A stretch of 64,000 nucleotides of DNA from Coprococcus ammoniilyticus (GCF_025567345.1 NZ_JAOQJS010000004.1:62001-126000), one strand, 5' to 3'; counted from the first letter of the stretch, positions 44,709-54,481 are shown. The notes: generated by a model from the sequence alone, not told the origin. Translations and numbers: made by a program.

Positions 44709-45917
44709 ATGAAAGAAAATATAAAGGGACGGCCGGGAAATAGAAAACCGGATGGCAGAAAAGTCCAGTCTCCAAATAAGAAACCCAACCCCGTGGCATA
44801 CGAATATACAGACGAAGAATACCGGAGATTACTTGTAAAGAAGCAGACAGAGATGGAAAAGCTGCTTTCAGGATTTGCACCGGTCGATCCAATCGTGGGA
44901 ATGGAAAATCCGTATTATTACAGGAACAAAGTATGTGCGGAATTCAGAAAACTGAAGAATGGTACGATCATCTCCGGCCGATATCAGGAGGGTACTCATA
45001 ATGTCATAGAGACAAAAGGCTGCAAGATCGAAGATCAGCGGGCGGATGCGATCATTCAGGATATCACAGGACTGTTCCGGTCATTTAAAATGATGATCTA
45101 TAATGAAGACAGCGGATATGGACTGATCCGTCATGTGCTGATCCGGACAGCACATCAGACCGGACAGATCATGGTGATCATTGTGACGGCATCTCCGGTA
45201 TTTCCGTCGAAGAAGAATTTTGCAAATGCACTTTTGAAGCTTCATCCGGAGATCACAACGATCGTTCAGAATATAAATACAAAGGATACGAATATGGTGT
45301 TAGGTGACCGAAATCAGGTCATCTATGGCAAAGGCTATATAGAAGATGTTCTCTGTGGCAAACGGTTTCGGCTGTCGCCGGGAAGCTTTTACCAGATCAA
45401 TTCTGTTCAGACGGAGAAATTATATAACAAGGCGATCAAATATGCGGATCTGAAAAAGAAAGAGACGGTGATAGATGCATACTGCGGAATCGGAACGATC
45501 GGTATCGTTGCAAGCGACCGGGCAAAACGAGTGATCGGTGTGGAACTGAATGCAGAAGCAATCCGTGATGCGAAGATTAACAGCAGGATGAACAAGATAG
45601 AAAATATCGAGTTCTATGCAAATGATGCAGGCAGGTTTATGGTAGAACTGGCAGACGCAGATGAGCATATTGATGTTGTGTTTATGGATCCGCCTCGTTC
45701 AGGAAGCACAGAAGAATTTCTTTCTTCTGTTGTGACTCTGTCTCCGCGTAAGGTAGTTTATATTTCCTGTGGACCGGATACCCTTGCGAGGGATCTGAAG
45801 TATCTGACCACACATGGCTATCAGGTGTTAAAGATCACACCATTTGATCTCTTCCCATTTACTGAGCATACAGAGGTTGTTACGCTATTGACGAGAGACA
45901 GAGTTATTTTTAAGTAG
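44709..45917 (+). CDS. rlmD: 23S rRNA (uracil-5-)-methyltransferase, RlmD/RumA type
   Basis: The 402-aa enzyme methylates a uracil of 23S rRNA with SAM. Seen are the SAM motif DAYCGIGTIGI, the DPPRSG motif and the nucleophile Cys in ISCGPDTLARDL, plus the terminal TEHTEVVTLL. It is shorter than usual because the N-terminal TRAM domain is missing; a basic, proline-rich extension (about 1-45) replaces it. The Cys cluster of RumA is not evident. Which uracil is modified is not certain, as several paralogues share these motifs. Confidence 0.88.
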   Translation: MKENIKGRPGNRKPDGRKVQSPNKKPNPVAYEYTDEEYRRLLVKKQTEMEKLLSGFAPVDPIVGMENPYYYRNKVCAEFRKLKNGTIISGRYQEGTHNVIETKGCKIEDQRADAIIQDITGLFRSFKMMIYNEDSGYGLIRHVLIRTAHQTGQIMVIIVTASPVFPSKKNFANALLKLHPEITTIVQNINTKDTNMVLGDRNQVIYGKGYIEDVLCGKRFRLSPGSFYQINSVQTEKLYNKAIKYADLKKKETVIDAYCGIGTIGIVASDRAKRVIGVELNAEAIRDAKINSRMNKIENIEFYANDAGRFMVELADADEHIDVVFMDPPRSGSTEEFLSSVVTLSPRKVVYISCGPDTLARDLKYLTTHGYQVLKITPFDLFPFTEHTEVVTLLTRDRVIFK

Positions 45918-45936
45918 GAGAGGAACGTTATTAAAG

Positions 45937-46638
45937 ATGAAAGAAAAGATAAAATTATTATCCGGTGCACAACTGAAATATATAGCATTTGCTTCAATGT
46001 TGATCGATCATGTTAATAAAACATTTTTCATATATTTTAACAGTAAGGCTTTAATAGTTATGAGTGAACTGTTTGATATATTAGGCAGGATCGCATTTCC
46101 TATCTTTATTTCCCTGTTGGTGGAGGGATATTTTAAAACGAGAAATCGATGGAGATATTTGGGAACACTCCTGGTATTTGGAATTATATCAGAGGTTCCG
46201 TTTGATATGTGTACATCTAATGTATTTTTTGAACCAAACTGGAATAATATCATGTTTACGCTTGCGCTGGTGTTGGCGATGATCTGGATTATTGATGCCC
46301 TGAAAAAGAAGATGCAGACGCTGCCCAAGTTCTTGTGGTATCTTGTATCTTTTATAATTGTAGCAGTAACTTGTCTGATAGCCATGAATCTGAGTCTGGA
46401 TTATGATTCCCATGCGGTGTTGATCGGTTATTTTCTGTATCTTTTTCATGACAGACCGATTATTGCTATTCCGTTTAATTTTGCATCGATGTATAAGGAA
46501 CCATGGGCACTTCTGGGTTTTGGCCTGATGCTTACTTATAATGGAAAGCGTGGAAAGCAGAATAAGCTTGTGAACTATTTGTTTTATCCGGTGCATCTTC
46601 TGATATTGGGAATTCTGAGAATGTGTCTTGGAATTTGA
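45937..46638 (+). CDS. TraX family membrane protein
   Basis: The 233-aa protein has about six to seven membrane helices and the family start LSGAQLKYIAFASMLIDHVNK, with LFDILGRIAFPIFISLLVEGYFKT. TraX in F plasmid acetylates pilin; chromosomal homologues in Firmicutes are acyltransferase-like proteins with unknown acceptors. It starts 20 bases after rlmD, so the two are probably co-transcribed. A terminator with an embedded promoter follows. Confidence 0.85.
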   Translation: MKEKIKLLSGAQLKYIAFASMLIDHVNKTFFIYFNSKALIVMSELFDILGRIAFPIFISLLVEGYFKTRNRWRYLGTLLVFGIISEVPFDMCTSNVFFEPNWNNIMFTLALVLAMIWIIDALKKKMQTLPKFLWYLVSFIIVAVTCLIAMNLSLDYDSHAVLIGYFLYLFHDRPIIAIPFNFASMYKEPWALLGFGLMLTYNGKRGKQNKLVNYLFYPVHLLILGILRMCLGI

Positions 46639-46669
46639 CAGTAATTTGACGGCAACCGGCTGATAATCA

Positions 46670-46698
46670 TTGAATTTTATGCCCCAATGTAGTATAAT
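46670..46698 (+). promoter_or_regulatory. ychF promoter, overlapping the upstream terminator
   Basis: TTGAAT and TATAAT with a 17-base spacer. The -10 box lies in the loop of the terminator hairpin at 46681. Confidence 0.75.
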
Positions 46699-46723
46699 CA
46701 TCGTGCTATTTTGGGGCTTTTTT
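46681..46723 (+). terminator. Terminator after the TraX gene
   Basis: GCCCCAA pairs with TTGGGGC around a 23-base loop, followed by six T. Confidence 0.8.
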
Positions 46724-46871
46724 GCGCCATTATACAGGTAAAGAACAAGAATACAGAGAAAAATTACCTTGTGGCATCAACTTTGAACGGCCATCTGACA
46801 TAACGTAATATGGCTGAATGGTATGAGTTGTATGACCTTATAAATCAAGGTTTTAAGGAGGAATTATAACC

Positions 46872-47969
46872 ATGAAGCTCGGCATAGTTGGACTTCCCAA
46901 TGTTGGAAAAAGTACATTATTTAACTCTCTGACAAAAGCAGGTGCAGAATCAGCAAACTATCCATTCTGTACCATCGACCCCAATGTAGGTGTCGTTGCA
47001 GTACCGGATGAGAGGTTAGACAAGCTGACAGAGATGTATCACTCGGCAAAGACCACTCCTGCAGTTATTGAATTCGTAGATATCGCAGGACTCGTAAAGG
47101 GCGCATCCAAAGGCGAAGGTCTGGGAAACCAGTTCCTTGCAAATATCAGAGAGGTAGATGCGATCGTTCATGTTGTCAGATGCTTTGAAGATACAAATGT
47201 TATTCATGTAGATGGTTCGGTTGATCCGATCCGTGATATTGAAACGATTAATCTGGAGCTGATCTTTTCCGATATTGAAGTTCTGGATCGTAGAATAGCA
47301 AAGACGATACGAGGTGCAAGAAATGATAAGATGCTTGCAAAGGAGCTGGATTTCCAGCAGCGTATCAAAGCACATTTGGAGGAAGGCAAGCTTGCAAAGA
47401 CTCTTGAGGTAACAGACGAGGACGAACAGGGTTGGATCGAGGAATACAACCTTCTTACATGGAAACCGGTTATTTTCGCAGCAAATGTAAGCGAAGACGA
47501 TGTAGCAGATGATGGAGCATCAAATGAGTATGTTCAGAAAGTAAAAGAATATGCAAAAGAATTTGATTCAGAAGTATTTGTTGTCTGTGCACAGATCGAG
47601 CAGGAGCTGGCAGAACTGGATGACGAAGAAAAGAAAATGTTTTTGGAAGATCTTGGAGTAAAAGAATCCGGTCTTGATAAACTGATAAAGGCAAGCTATT
47701 CACTGCTTGGACTGATCAGTTATCTGACAGCCGGTGAGACAGAATCCAGAGCATGGACGATCAAGAAGGGAACAAAAGCGCCGGGAGCAGCCGGCAAGAT
47801 CCATTCTGATTTTGAGCGTGGATTCATCAAGGCAGAGGTTGTAAGCTATAAAGATCTTATGGAATGTGGCAATATGGTAGCTGCCAAAGAAAAAGGTCTG
47901 GTAAGACAGGAAGGTAAAGAATATGTGGTAGAGGACGGAGATGTCATCCTCTTTAAGTTCAACGTATAA
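46872..47969 (+). CDS. ychF: Ribosome-associated ATPase/GTPase YchF
   Basis: Obg-family P-loop protein (OLA1 family) that binds ATP or GTP and associates with ribosomes. The 365-aa protein has G1 GLPNVGKSTLF at the N-terminus, SANYPFCTIDPNVGVV, G3 DIAGLVKGASKGEGLG, a coiled-coil middle and the C-terminal TGS domain (SYLTAGETESRAWTIKKGTKAPGAAGKIHSDFERGF, then VEDGDVILFKFNV). Length and motifs match the family. AAGGAGG precedes the ATG. A leader of about 165 bases lies between promoter and start. Confidence 0.97.
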   Translation: MKLGIVGLPNVGKSTLFNSLTKAGAESANYPFCTIDPNVGVVAVPDERLDKLTEMYHSAKTTPAVIEFVDIAGLVKGASKGEGLGNQFLANIREVDAIVHVVRCFEDTNVIHVDGSVDPIRDIETINLELIFSDIEVLDRRIAKTIRGARNDKMLAKELDFQQRIKAHLEEGKLAKTLEVTDEDEQGWIEEYNLLTWKPVIFAANVSEDDVADDGASNEYVQKVKEYAKEFDSEVFVVCAQIEQELAELDDEEKKMFLEDLGVKESGLDKLIKASYSLLGLISYLTAGETESRAWTIKKGTKAPGAAGKIHSDFERGFIKAEVVSYKDLMECGNMVAAKEKGLVRQEGKEYVVEDGDVILFKFNV

Positions 47970-47998
47970 AACAGCTTCCTTTAGGAGATAACAAGAAA

Positions 47999-48979
47999 AT
48001 GGAAACTATTTCAGAATATTTTAACAGTATTATCTTTCCGCATTTGGGAATCTTCCTGAAGCATGTAGGTGATCATATATCCATTGGCAGCTTTGAGATC
48101 CGGTTTTACGGTATCATCATTATGTGTGGATTTATCCTTGCCTACTTCCTTGTGACAAATGAAGCGAAACGAACAGGGCAGGATCCGGAAATGTATCTGG
48201 ACTTTATCCTGATCCTGATCATTCCGGTAATCTTAGGCGCAAGAATTTATTATATATTGTTCCGGCTGGATCAGTATATAGTGGCGGGAAATGTAAAAGA
48301 AACCATCCTTGGTATGTTAAATATCAGAGGTGGCGGACTTGCAATCTATGGTGGTGTAATTGCTGGTATTATTACCGGATGCATCTTTGCGAAGAGGCGG
48401 AAGGTAAATGTGCTTCGGCTTGCCGACACAGCAGCGTTTGGTCTGCTGATCGGACAGATTCTTGGACGCTGGGGCAATTTCTTCAACAGGGAGGCGTTTG
48501 GTGCGTATACAGATTCTGTATTTGCGATGGGAATCCCTCTTGATTATTACAGACATGAAGGAACACTAAACAGTCTGATCAGCAGTGGAGTGATCTCAGA
48601 TACCATGCTTGCAAATACACAGATGCTTCATGGTATGGAATGTATAACAGTACATCCTACGTTCCTGTATGAGTCACTCTGGAATCTGATGTTGCTGATC
48701 TTTCTTCTTATATATAGAAAGCATCAGAAGTTTACAGGTGAATTCGCATTTATCTATGTAGCAGGCTATGGACTTGGAAGATGTATCATTGAAGGACTTC
48801 GTACAGATTCCTTAATGATCGGCAATTCCGGTATCCGTGTATCACAGCTCCTTGGATTTGCATGCTTTTTAGTTGGTGCAGTTGTGCTCATCGTTGGCTA
48901 TGTTCGCAGAGCAAAAGGGCAGTTGCAGACCATTGAAAATGAGTCTGTTCAAGCGCCTTCAGAGGATGAAAACAACTAG
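47999..48979 (+). CDS. lgt: Prolipoprotein diacylglyceryl transferase
   Basis: Membrane enzyme that attaches diacylglycerol to the lipobox Cys of prolipoproteins. The 326-aa protein has about seven helices, the signature GRWGNFFNREAFG, the conserved HPTFLYESLWN, and GLGRCIIEGLRTDSL. The C-terminus has an extra charged tail of about 25 residues. TTAGGAGA precedes the ATG. It starts 29 bases after ychF and is probably co-transcribed. Confidence 0.95.
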   Translation: METISEYFNSIIFPHLGIFLKHVGDHISIGSFEIRFYGIIIMCGFILAYFLVTNEAKRTGQDPEMYLDFILILIIPVILGARIYYILFRLDQYIVAGNVKETILGMLNIRGGGLAIYGGVIAGIITGCIFAKRRKVNVLRLADTAAFGLLIGQILGRWGNFFNREAFGAYTDSVFAMGIPLDYYRHEGTLNSLISSGVISDTMLANTQMLHGMECITVHPTFLYESLWNLMLLIFLLIYRKHQKFTGEFAFIYVAGYGLGRCIIEGLRTDSLMIGNSGIRVSQLLGFACFLVGAVVLIVGYVRRAKGQLQTIENESVQAPSEDENN

Positions 48980-49036
48980 GCTCAATGCGGTAATTCATTG
49001 CGTGAAAAAAATATTTAAAAAAGTTGAAAAAAGTTG

Positions 49037-49065
49037 TTGACAGATACAACGTCTTATGATAACAT
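49037..49065 (+). promoter_or_regulatory. tRNA-Gly promoter
   Basis: TTGACA and TAACAT with a 17-base spacer, 42 bases before the mature tRNA. Confidence 0.8.
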
Positions 49066-49067
49066 AT

Positions 49068-49101
49068 CCATTGTTGTGAGGCAAATAAATCACAACAATG
49101 G
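49068..49101 (+). other. Perfect 12-bp hairpin in the tRNA 5' leader
   Basis: CCATTGTTGTGA and TCACAACAATGG flank a 10-base loop and end five bases before the tRNA. It should form in the precursor transcript or, as DNA, bind a dimeric protein next to the start point. Confidence 0.8.
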
Positions 49102-49106
49102 AAAAT

Positions 49107-49178
<72 letters not shown>

Positions 49179-49187
49179 CTTATTTTT

Positions 49188-49219
49188 TAGAAGTCTTAAG
49201 ATTTAAGGCTTCTTTTTTT
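49188..49219 (+). terminator. Terminator after tRNA-Gly
   Basis: GAAGTCTTA pairs with TAAGGCTTC (one G-T) and is followed by seven T. Confidence 0.8.
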
Positions 49220-49625
49220 GTGGTTGATACTTTGAACCTCAATGAGCCACTGCTATTTATCAGAAAAACAGTAGCATAGACGACTGACTTTCGATGATCC
49301 GATGCTGGAACAAAGGGCTTCTTCTTAATAATCCTAAAGAAGATTTAATAATTGTTTTATTGTAGTTTCCTCCGAAATATGATATTTTCCCATCATATAA
49401 AGCATTCCCAAAGATATAGATAGAAGAAAAGTAAGTAAAAATTACGCAAAAAATGAAAAAATGAGGTAATTATTTGTAAAATTTGCGGATTGAATAAAAA
49501 GAAAGGGATGCTATAATGAAACCGATTTAATCTTATTCTGAAATTACCGGTTTATGAATAAGATAACAGGATTGCATTAAGTATTTGGTTAGTGGTTGCC
49601 GAATCACGGCAGAATGGAGTTTTAG
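49220..49625. other. Noncoding stretch with promoter for the LTA-synthase-like gene
   Basis: No gene is seen in the 400 bases. TTGAAT and TATAAT with a 16-base spacer lie at 49490-49517, giving a leader of about 100 bases before the start at 49626. The rest is AT-rich with no clear structure. Confidence 0.6.
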
Positions 49626-51671
49626 ATGAAAGACAAATTGAAGAAATTGTGTAGTACAGCTATATTCCAGTGTGTTGCGATTGCAATTGTGCTGGATATT
49701 ATTTTGGAGATATTGGGAAGACACTCATTTATCAATACGATGAAATATATTGTGAATGAACCATTGGTGTTCCTGTATAACTGTTCCATTATCTTTTTTA
49801 CTCTGACATTGGCACTGCTGATGCGTAAGAGAGTGTTTGGTTATGGTATTATTTCATTTGCATGGCTGCTTTGTGGTGTAACGAACTGTATTGTTTTAGG
49901 CTTTCGTATCACTCCGTTTTCAGCGATCGATATGCTGATGGCGAGAAATACAATCACCATCATTGATAAGTATTTCTCAGTATGGCAGGTTGTATTCATT
50001 GGTGTAGCGTTATTTGTTGCACTGGCAGCGGTTATCATATTGTTCTTAAAGTCCCCGACAATCCAGGGAAATATTTACAGAATCCGTACAACGGTTCTGA
50101 TCGTTGCATCTTTCTGTATGGTTATGCTGTTTACAAAGATTGCATTAAATGCGCAGGCAATCTCGGATAACTTTGCAAATCTGGCAACAGCATATGATAA
50201 ATATGGTTTTGTATATTGCTTTTCAAACAGTGTAGTGGATGTCGGAATCAGTGAACCGTCAGATTACAGTGAAGAAAAGATGCTTGAGATCAAGGATGAA
50301 CTGGATACGGTGAAAGCTTCGGGAGCAAAATTTGCAAAGAGAAAGCCAAACGTAATTGTAGTTCAGTTGGAATCCTTCATGGATCCGTCATATGTAAAAG
50401 AATTATCTTTTAATATGAATCCGATTCCGAATTTCACAAAATTAAAAGAAGAATGTTCGTCAGGTTTCCTTACGATGCCTGCAATCGGAGCGGGAACGGC
50501 AAATTCAGAATTTGAGGTGCTTTCCGGATTTGATGTGGCATACTTCGGTGCCGGTGAATATCCATATAAGACGGTACTTGGAAGTACAACCTGTGAGACG
50601 ATGGCGACACAGTTTAAAAAGCTTGGTTATTCTACTCATGCGATGCATAACCATGACGGTACATTCTATGACCGTTATATCGTATACAAGAATCTTGGCT
50701 TTGATACATTTACCCCTATGGAATACATGTATGACGTAGAGCATACCCAGAAAAACTGGGAAAAGGATAATGTACTGACCGGAGAGATCATGAAGACCCT
50801 GAAATCTACAGAGGACAAGGATTTTATCTTCACGGTCAGCGTTCAGGGACATGGAAGATATCCGAGTGAATTAGATTATGAGAATTATTCCTATCCGGTA
50901 AAAGTAACAGGTACGGGAAGTGAAGAACTGGACAATGAATGGACATATTATTGCAATCAGCTTCATGAGATGGATGAATTTATCAAGGATTTAATTGAAG
51001 AACTGAAGAATTATGATGAAGATGTAGTACTGGTAATGTATGGTGATCATTTACCGGGATTTGAACTGACAAATGATGATGTAGAGAATGGAAATCTGTA
51101 CCAGACGGAATATTTCATATGGAGCAATATGAAGCATTTCATTGATAAAGATGAAGACATTCCGGCTTATGATCTAAGTACGAAGCTGTTTGATGTGATC
51201 GGACTTGAAAAGAGTGCCATGCAGAAGGTGCATACACTTTACAGCGAAGATGATCCTGAATACAGCGATGTAATGTGGAATGTAGAATATGATATGTTAT
51301 ACGGTAAGCGATATATGTATCCGGATGGCTGGCCATATGAGCCTACCGATATGCAGTATGGTGTAGAACCAATCTATATTACGGATATAAAAGAAGGCGA
51401 TTATCAGAAATTGTCCGATGACCCGGAGAAAGCACCGGAGCAGCTCCATGGATATTATATCAAGGGTGAGAATTTCAATGAATGCAGTTTTGTTTGGATC
51501 AACAACGGATTCAAGAAGGAAACAATCTATATAGACCGGAATACTCTGTTTATTCCTGATATCACGTTTGACGATGGTGAGGAAGTCTATGTTGCTCAGG
51601 TTGGTGATGACAGCATTGATATCGGAAAGTCGGAAGCGTTTATTTATCAGGCTCCGGTAGCAGAAAATTAA
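49626..51671 (+). CDS. LTA-synthase-like sulfatase-fold membrane protein
   Basis: The 681-aa protein has five N-terminal membrane helices (about 1-165) and an extracytoplasmic alkaline-phosphatase-fold domain: VIVVQLESFMDPSY, the likely nucleophile Thr in IGAGTANSEFEVLSG, SVQGHGRYP, and MYGDHLPGF near the end. It matches glycerol-phosphate transferases that build lipoteichoic acid or decorate other polymers. A further C-terminal domain of about 90 residues, after VEYDMLYGKRYMYP, is not part of the usual LtaS core. Whether the substrate is phosphatidylglycerol is not shown. Confidence 0.88.
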   Translation: MKDKLKKLCSTAIFQCVAIAIVLDIILEILGRHSFINTMKYIVNEPLVFLYNCSIIFFTLTLALLMRKRVFGYGIISFAWLLCGVTNCIVLGFRITPFSAIDMLMARNTITIIDKYFSVWQVVFIGVALFVALAAVIILFLKSPTIQGNIYRIRTTVLIVASFCMVMLFTKIALNAQAISDNFANLATAYDKYGFVYCFSNSVVDVGISEPSDYSEEKMLEIKDELDTVKASGAKFAKRKPNVIVVQLESFMDPSYVKELSFNMNPIPNFTKLKEECSSGFLTMPAIGAGTANSEFEVLSGFDVAYFGAGEYPYKTVLGSTTCETMATQFKKLGYSTHAMHNHDGTFYDRYIVYKNLGFDTFTPMEYMYDVEHTQKNWEKDNVLTGEIMKTLKSTEDKDFIFTVSVQGHGRYPSELDYENYSYPVKVTGTGSEELDNEWTYYCNQLHEMDEFIKDLIEELKNYDEDVVLVMYGDHLPGFELTNDDVENGNLYQTEYFIWSNMKHFIDKDEDIPAYDLSTKLFDVIGLEKSAMQKVHTLYSEDDPEYSDVMWNVEYDMLYGKRYMYPDGWPYEPTDMQYGVEPIYITDIKEGDYQKLSDDPEKAPEQLHGYYIKGENFNECSFVWINNGFKKETIYIDRNTLFIPDITFDDGEEVYVAQVGDDSIDIGKSEAFIYQAPVAEN

Positions 51672-51722
51672 AGATAACTGATAATTCCTCATAAAAAAGA
51701 AATTTTTTGGTAATAAATAATC

Positions 51723-51751
51723 TTGACATTAAATAGGTTATTTGATAGCAT
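51723..51751 (+). promoter_or_regulatory. guaB promoter
   Basis: TTGACA and TAGCAT with a 17-base spacer, about 90 bases before guaB. Confidence 0.75.
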
Positions 51752-51767
51752 AGCATCATATATTTTG

Positions 51768-51807
51768 GATATAACAGGAGCGTTCGTTTGAATGCTCCTG
51801 TTATATC
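51768..51807 (+). other. Perfect 14-bp hairpin in the guaB leader
   Basis: GATATAACAGGAGC and GCTCCTGTTATATC flank a 12-base loop. No T-run follows, so it is not a standard terminator. It starts within about 10 bases of the predicted transcript start and may stabilise the mRNA or be a regulatory structure. Confidence 0.75.
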
Positions 51808-51843
51808 AACTTACAAATAAAAAAAAGAAAGTGAGAGAAAAAA

Positions 51844-53295
51844 ATGGGTAAGATCATAGGCGAAGGAATTACATTTGATGACGTATTATTAGTACCTGCA
51901 TATTCTGAGGTGCTTCCAAATGACGTGGATTTAACAACTAACTTAACAAAGAAAATACAGCTTCAGATTCCTCTTATGAGTGCCGGTATGGATACCGTAA
52001 CAGAGCACAGAATGGCTATCGCTATGGCTCGTCAGGGTGGTATCGGTGTTATTCACAAAAATATGTCAATCGAGGAGCAGGCAGAGGAAGTAGATAAGGT
52101 TAAGCGTTCTGAGAATGGTGTAATTTCTGACCCATTTTATTTATCTCCTGAGCATACACTTGCCGATGCAAATGCACTTATGGCAAAGTTCAGAATTTCA
52201 GGTGTGCCTATCACAGAGGATGGCAAATTAGTCGGTATCATTACAAACCGTGACCTGATGTTTGAAGAAGATTATTCCAAGAAGATCAGCGAGTCAATGA
52301 CTTCAGAAGGTCTGATCACAGCAAAGGAAGGCATTACATTACCGGAAGCAAAGAAGATTCTTGCAAAGGCTCGCAAAGAAAAGCTTCCGATCGTTGACGA
52401 TGATTTCAGATTAAAAGGACTTATCACAATTAAGGATATCGAGAAGACGATCAAATATCCACATTCTGCTAAGGATCCACAGGGAAGACTTCTCTGTGCA
52501 GCAGCCGTTGGATGTACAGCAAATATTCTGGATCGTGTTGCTGAACTTGTATCAGCAAAGGTTGATGCGATCGTTATTGATACAGCACATGGACATTCAG
52601 CAAACGTACTTCGTACTTTCAAGATGGTAAAGGAGAAGTATCCGGATCTTCAGGTTATCGCCGGTAACGTAGCTACTAAGGCCGGTACACAGGCAATGAT
52701 CGATATGGGCGTAGATGCAGTTAAGATCGGTATCGGACCTGGTTCTATCTGTACAACCCGTGTTGTTGCAGGTATCGGTGTACCACAGATCACAGCTATT
52801 ATGGAAGCATATGATGCAGCTATGAATGCAGGTATTCCTGTTATCGCTGATGGTGGTATCAAGTACTCAGGAGATATCACAAAGGCAATTGCAGCAGGTG
52901 CAAATGTATGTATGATGGGTAGCTTATTTGCAGGTACAGATGAAGCTCCTGGTGACTTCGAATTATATCAGGGACGTAAGTACAAGGTATACAGAGGTAT
53001 GGGTTCTATCGCAGCTATGGAGAATGGAAGCAAGGACAGATACTTCCAGGAGAATGCAAAGAAGCTTGTTCCGGAAGGTGTAGAAGGACGTGTTGCATAC
53101 AAGGGTTCTGTTGAAGATACTGTATTCCAGTTGATCGGCGGACTTCGTTCCGGTATGGGATACTGTGGAGCTCACAACATTCCTGAATTACATGAGAAAG
53201 CAGAGTTTGTTAAGATCTCAGCAGCATCATTAAAAGAGAGCCATCCACATGATATTCATATCACAAAGGAAGCTCCAAACTACAGCGTAGAGTAA
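51844..53295 (+). CDS. guaB: IMP dehydrogenase
   Basis: Oxidises IMP to XMP with NAD+, the committed step to GMP. The 483-aa protein has the N-terminal block EGITFDDVLLVPAYSEVLP, two CBS domains (about 95-205), the catalytic Cys loop GPGSICTTR and the flap region with GMGSIAAMENGSKDRY. Codon use is that of a highly expressed gene. It is transcribed alone with a leader that forms a strong hairpin. The ribosome binding site (AAGTGAGAG) is modest. Confidence 0.97.
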   Translation: MGKIIGEGITFDDVLLVPAYSEVLPNDVDLTTNLTKKIQLQIPLMSAGMDTVTEHRMAIAMARQGGIGVIHKNMSIEEQAEEVDKVKRSENGVISDPFYLSPEHTLADANALMAKFRISGVPITEDGKLVGIITNRDLMFEEDYSKKISESMTSEGLITAKEGITLPEAKKILAKARKEKLPIVDDDFRLKGLITIKDIEKTIKYPHSAKDPQGRLLCAAAVGCTANILDRVAELVSAKVDAIVIDTAHGHSANVLRTFKMVKEKYPDLQVIAGNVATKAGTQAMIDMGVDAVKIGIGPGSICTTRVVAGIGVPQITAIMEAYDAAMNAGIPVIADGGIKYSGDITKAIAAGANVCMMGSLFAGTDEAPGDFELYQGRKYKVYRGMGSIAAMENGSKDRYFQENAKKLVPEGVEGRVAYKGSVEDTVFQLIGGLRSGMGYCGAHNIPELHEKAEFVKISAASLKESHPHDIHITKEAPNYSVE

Positions 53296-53322
53296 TAACA
53301 GTATAATAGAAATATAAGTCAG

Positions 53323-53370
53323 AATATAGCCGGTGAGAATATGCAGATAACATATATCACTGGCTATATT
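53323..53370 (+). terminator. Hairpin after guaB
   Basis: AATATAGCCGGTGA pairs with TCACTGGCTATATT (one G-T) around a 20-base loop. The T-run is poor, so termination may be partial. Confidence 0.6.
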
Positions 53371-53472
53371 TGAGTACTGAGTTTGGCGACTGCTGTGATG
53401 ACATAAAAGTATAAGAAGTCTGTGTCTGCGATTATCATGATGACATATGTTTTAATAATTGGAAGGAGAATT

Positions 53473-54414
53473 ATGATGCTCTATCTGGCACCTTTAGAGG
53501 GGATAACCGGATATATATACAGAAATGCATATCAGAAATATTTTGGAGGAATCGATCGGTATTTTACGCCTTTTATAGCTCCTGCAAAGGGGAAACCGTT
53601 CAGACATCGTGAGCTGGCGGATGTTCGCCCTGAACATAATACGGGCATAACGGTGATCCCGCAGATTCTGACGAATCATTCAGAAGGCTTTATAAAAGCG
53701 GCAAAAGCTTTAGCTGATATGGGATATGATGAGATCAATATAAACATGGGCTGTCCTTCCGGTACGGTTGTTTCAAAAGGAAAAGGTTCAGGGATGTTGG
53801 CAGATCCCGTAAAGCTGGATCATTTCCTTGAGGAGATATTTGCAGCCGATATCTGCAAAATATCGGTAAAGACCAGACTGGGAATGGAATTTGCAGATGA
53901 ATTCCCGGATATTCTGGATGTATTAATGAAATATCCATTTACCGAAGTGATCATTCATCCGAGAACCAGAGAAGATTATTATGGTGGCAGCGTAGATCTT
54001 GCTATGTTCGATCTGGCAGTAGAACGATATGGAGAGCAGACAGAAAGTGTCCTTTGCTATAATGGTGATATTACCGATGCTGCCGGCTATAAAAATATTC
54101 AGGAACGATATCCACAGGTTGATAAGATCATGATCGGACGTGGAATCATAGGAAATCCGTTTCTTCCACAGGAGATTGCAGAACAGAGGTGCTGCTATAA
54201 CGCAGGAATCCTTCTGGCATTCCACGATGAACTGTTTGCCGGTTATATGGAAGCAGGGCTTGGGGCGAGAAATGTCATGTTTAAGATGAAAGAGTTGTGG
54301 TCGTTTATGGAATGTCTTTTTGAAGCTCCCGACCAGCAGAAGATATTAAAAAAGATCCGCAAAGCCAACGATCCGGATACCTACAACACTGAAGTCCGGA
54401 AGCTGTTGCGGTGA
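53473..54414 (+). CDS. tRNA-dihydrouridine synthase
   Basis: FMN enzyme that reduces uridine in tRNA. The 313-aa protein begins YLAPLEGITGYIYRNAY, like Dus proteins (usually APMAGVT), has the catalytic Cys in NMGCPSGTVVSKGKGSGML and the later HPRTREDYYGG and CYNGDI motifs with IMIGRGIIGNP. AAGGAGA supports the ATG pair at 53473/53476; an upstream ATG at 53422 lacks a site. Which Dus subgroup is not resolved. A bidirectional terminator follows. Confidence 0.92.
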   Translation: MMLYLAPLEGITGYIYRNAYQKYFGGIDRYFTPFIAPAKGKPFRHRELADVRPEHNTGITVIPQILTNHSEGFIKAAKALADMGYDEININMGCPSGTVVSKGKGSGMLADPVKLDHFLEEIFAADICKISVKTRLGMEFADEFPDILDVLMKYPFTEVIIHPRTREDYYGGSVDLAMFDLAVERYGEQTESVLCYNGDITDAAGYKNIQERYPQVDKIMIGRGIIGNPFLPQEIAEQRCCYNAGILLAFHDELFAGYMEAGLGARNVMFKMKELWSFMECLFEAPDQQKILKKIRKANDPDTYNTEVRKLLR

Positions 54415-54481
54415 TGAAGAAAACAGAATAAAAATGAGAAAAAGATATTAGTATGAAGTATATCCTATATGTTGATACTAG

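Noticed and set aside
51752..51843. Purine riboswitch before guaB
   Set aside because: The leader is only about 90 bases and lacks the conserved three-way junction segments; only a simple hairpin is seen.
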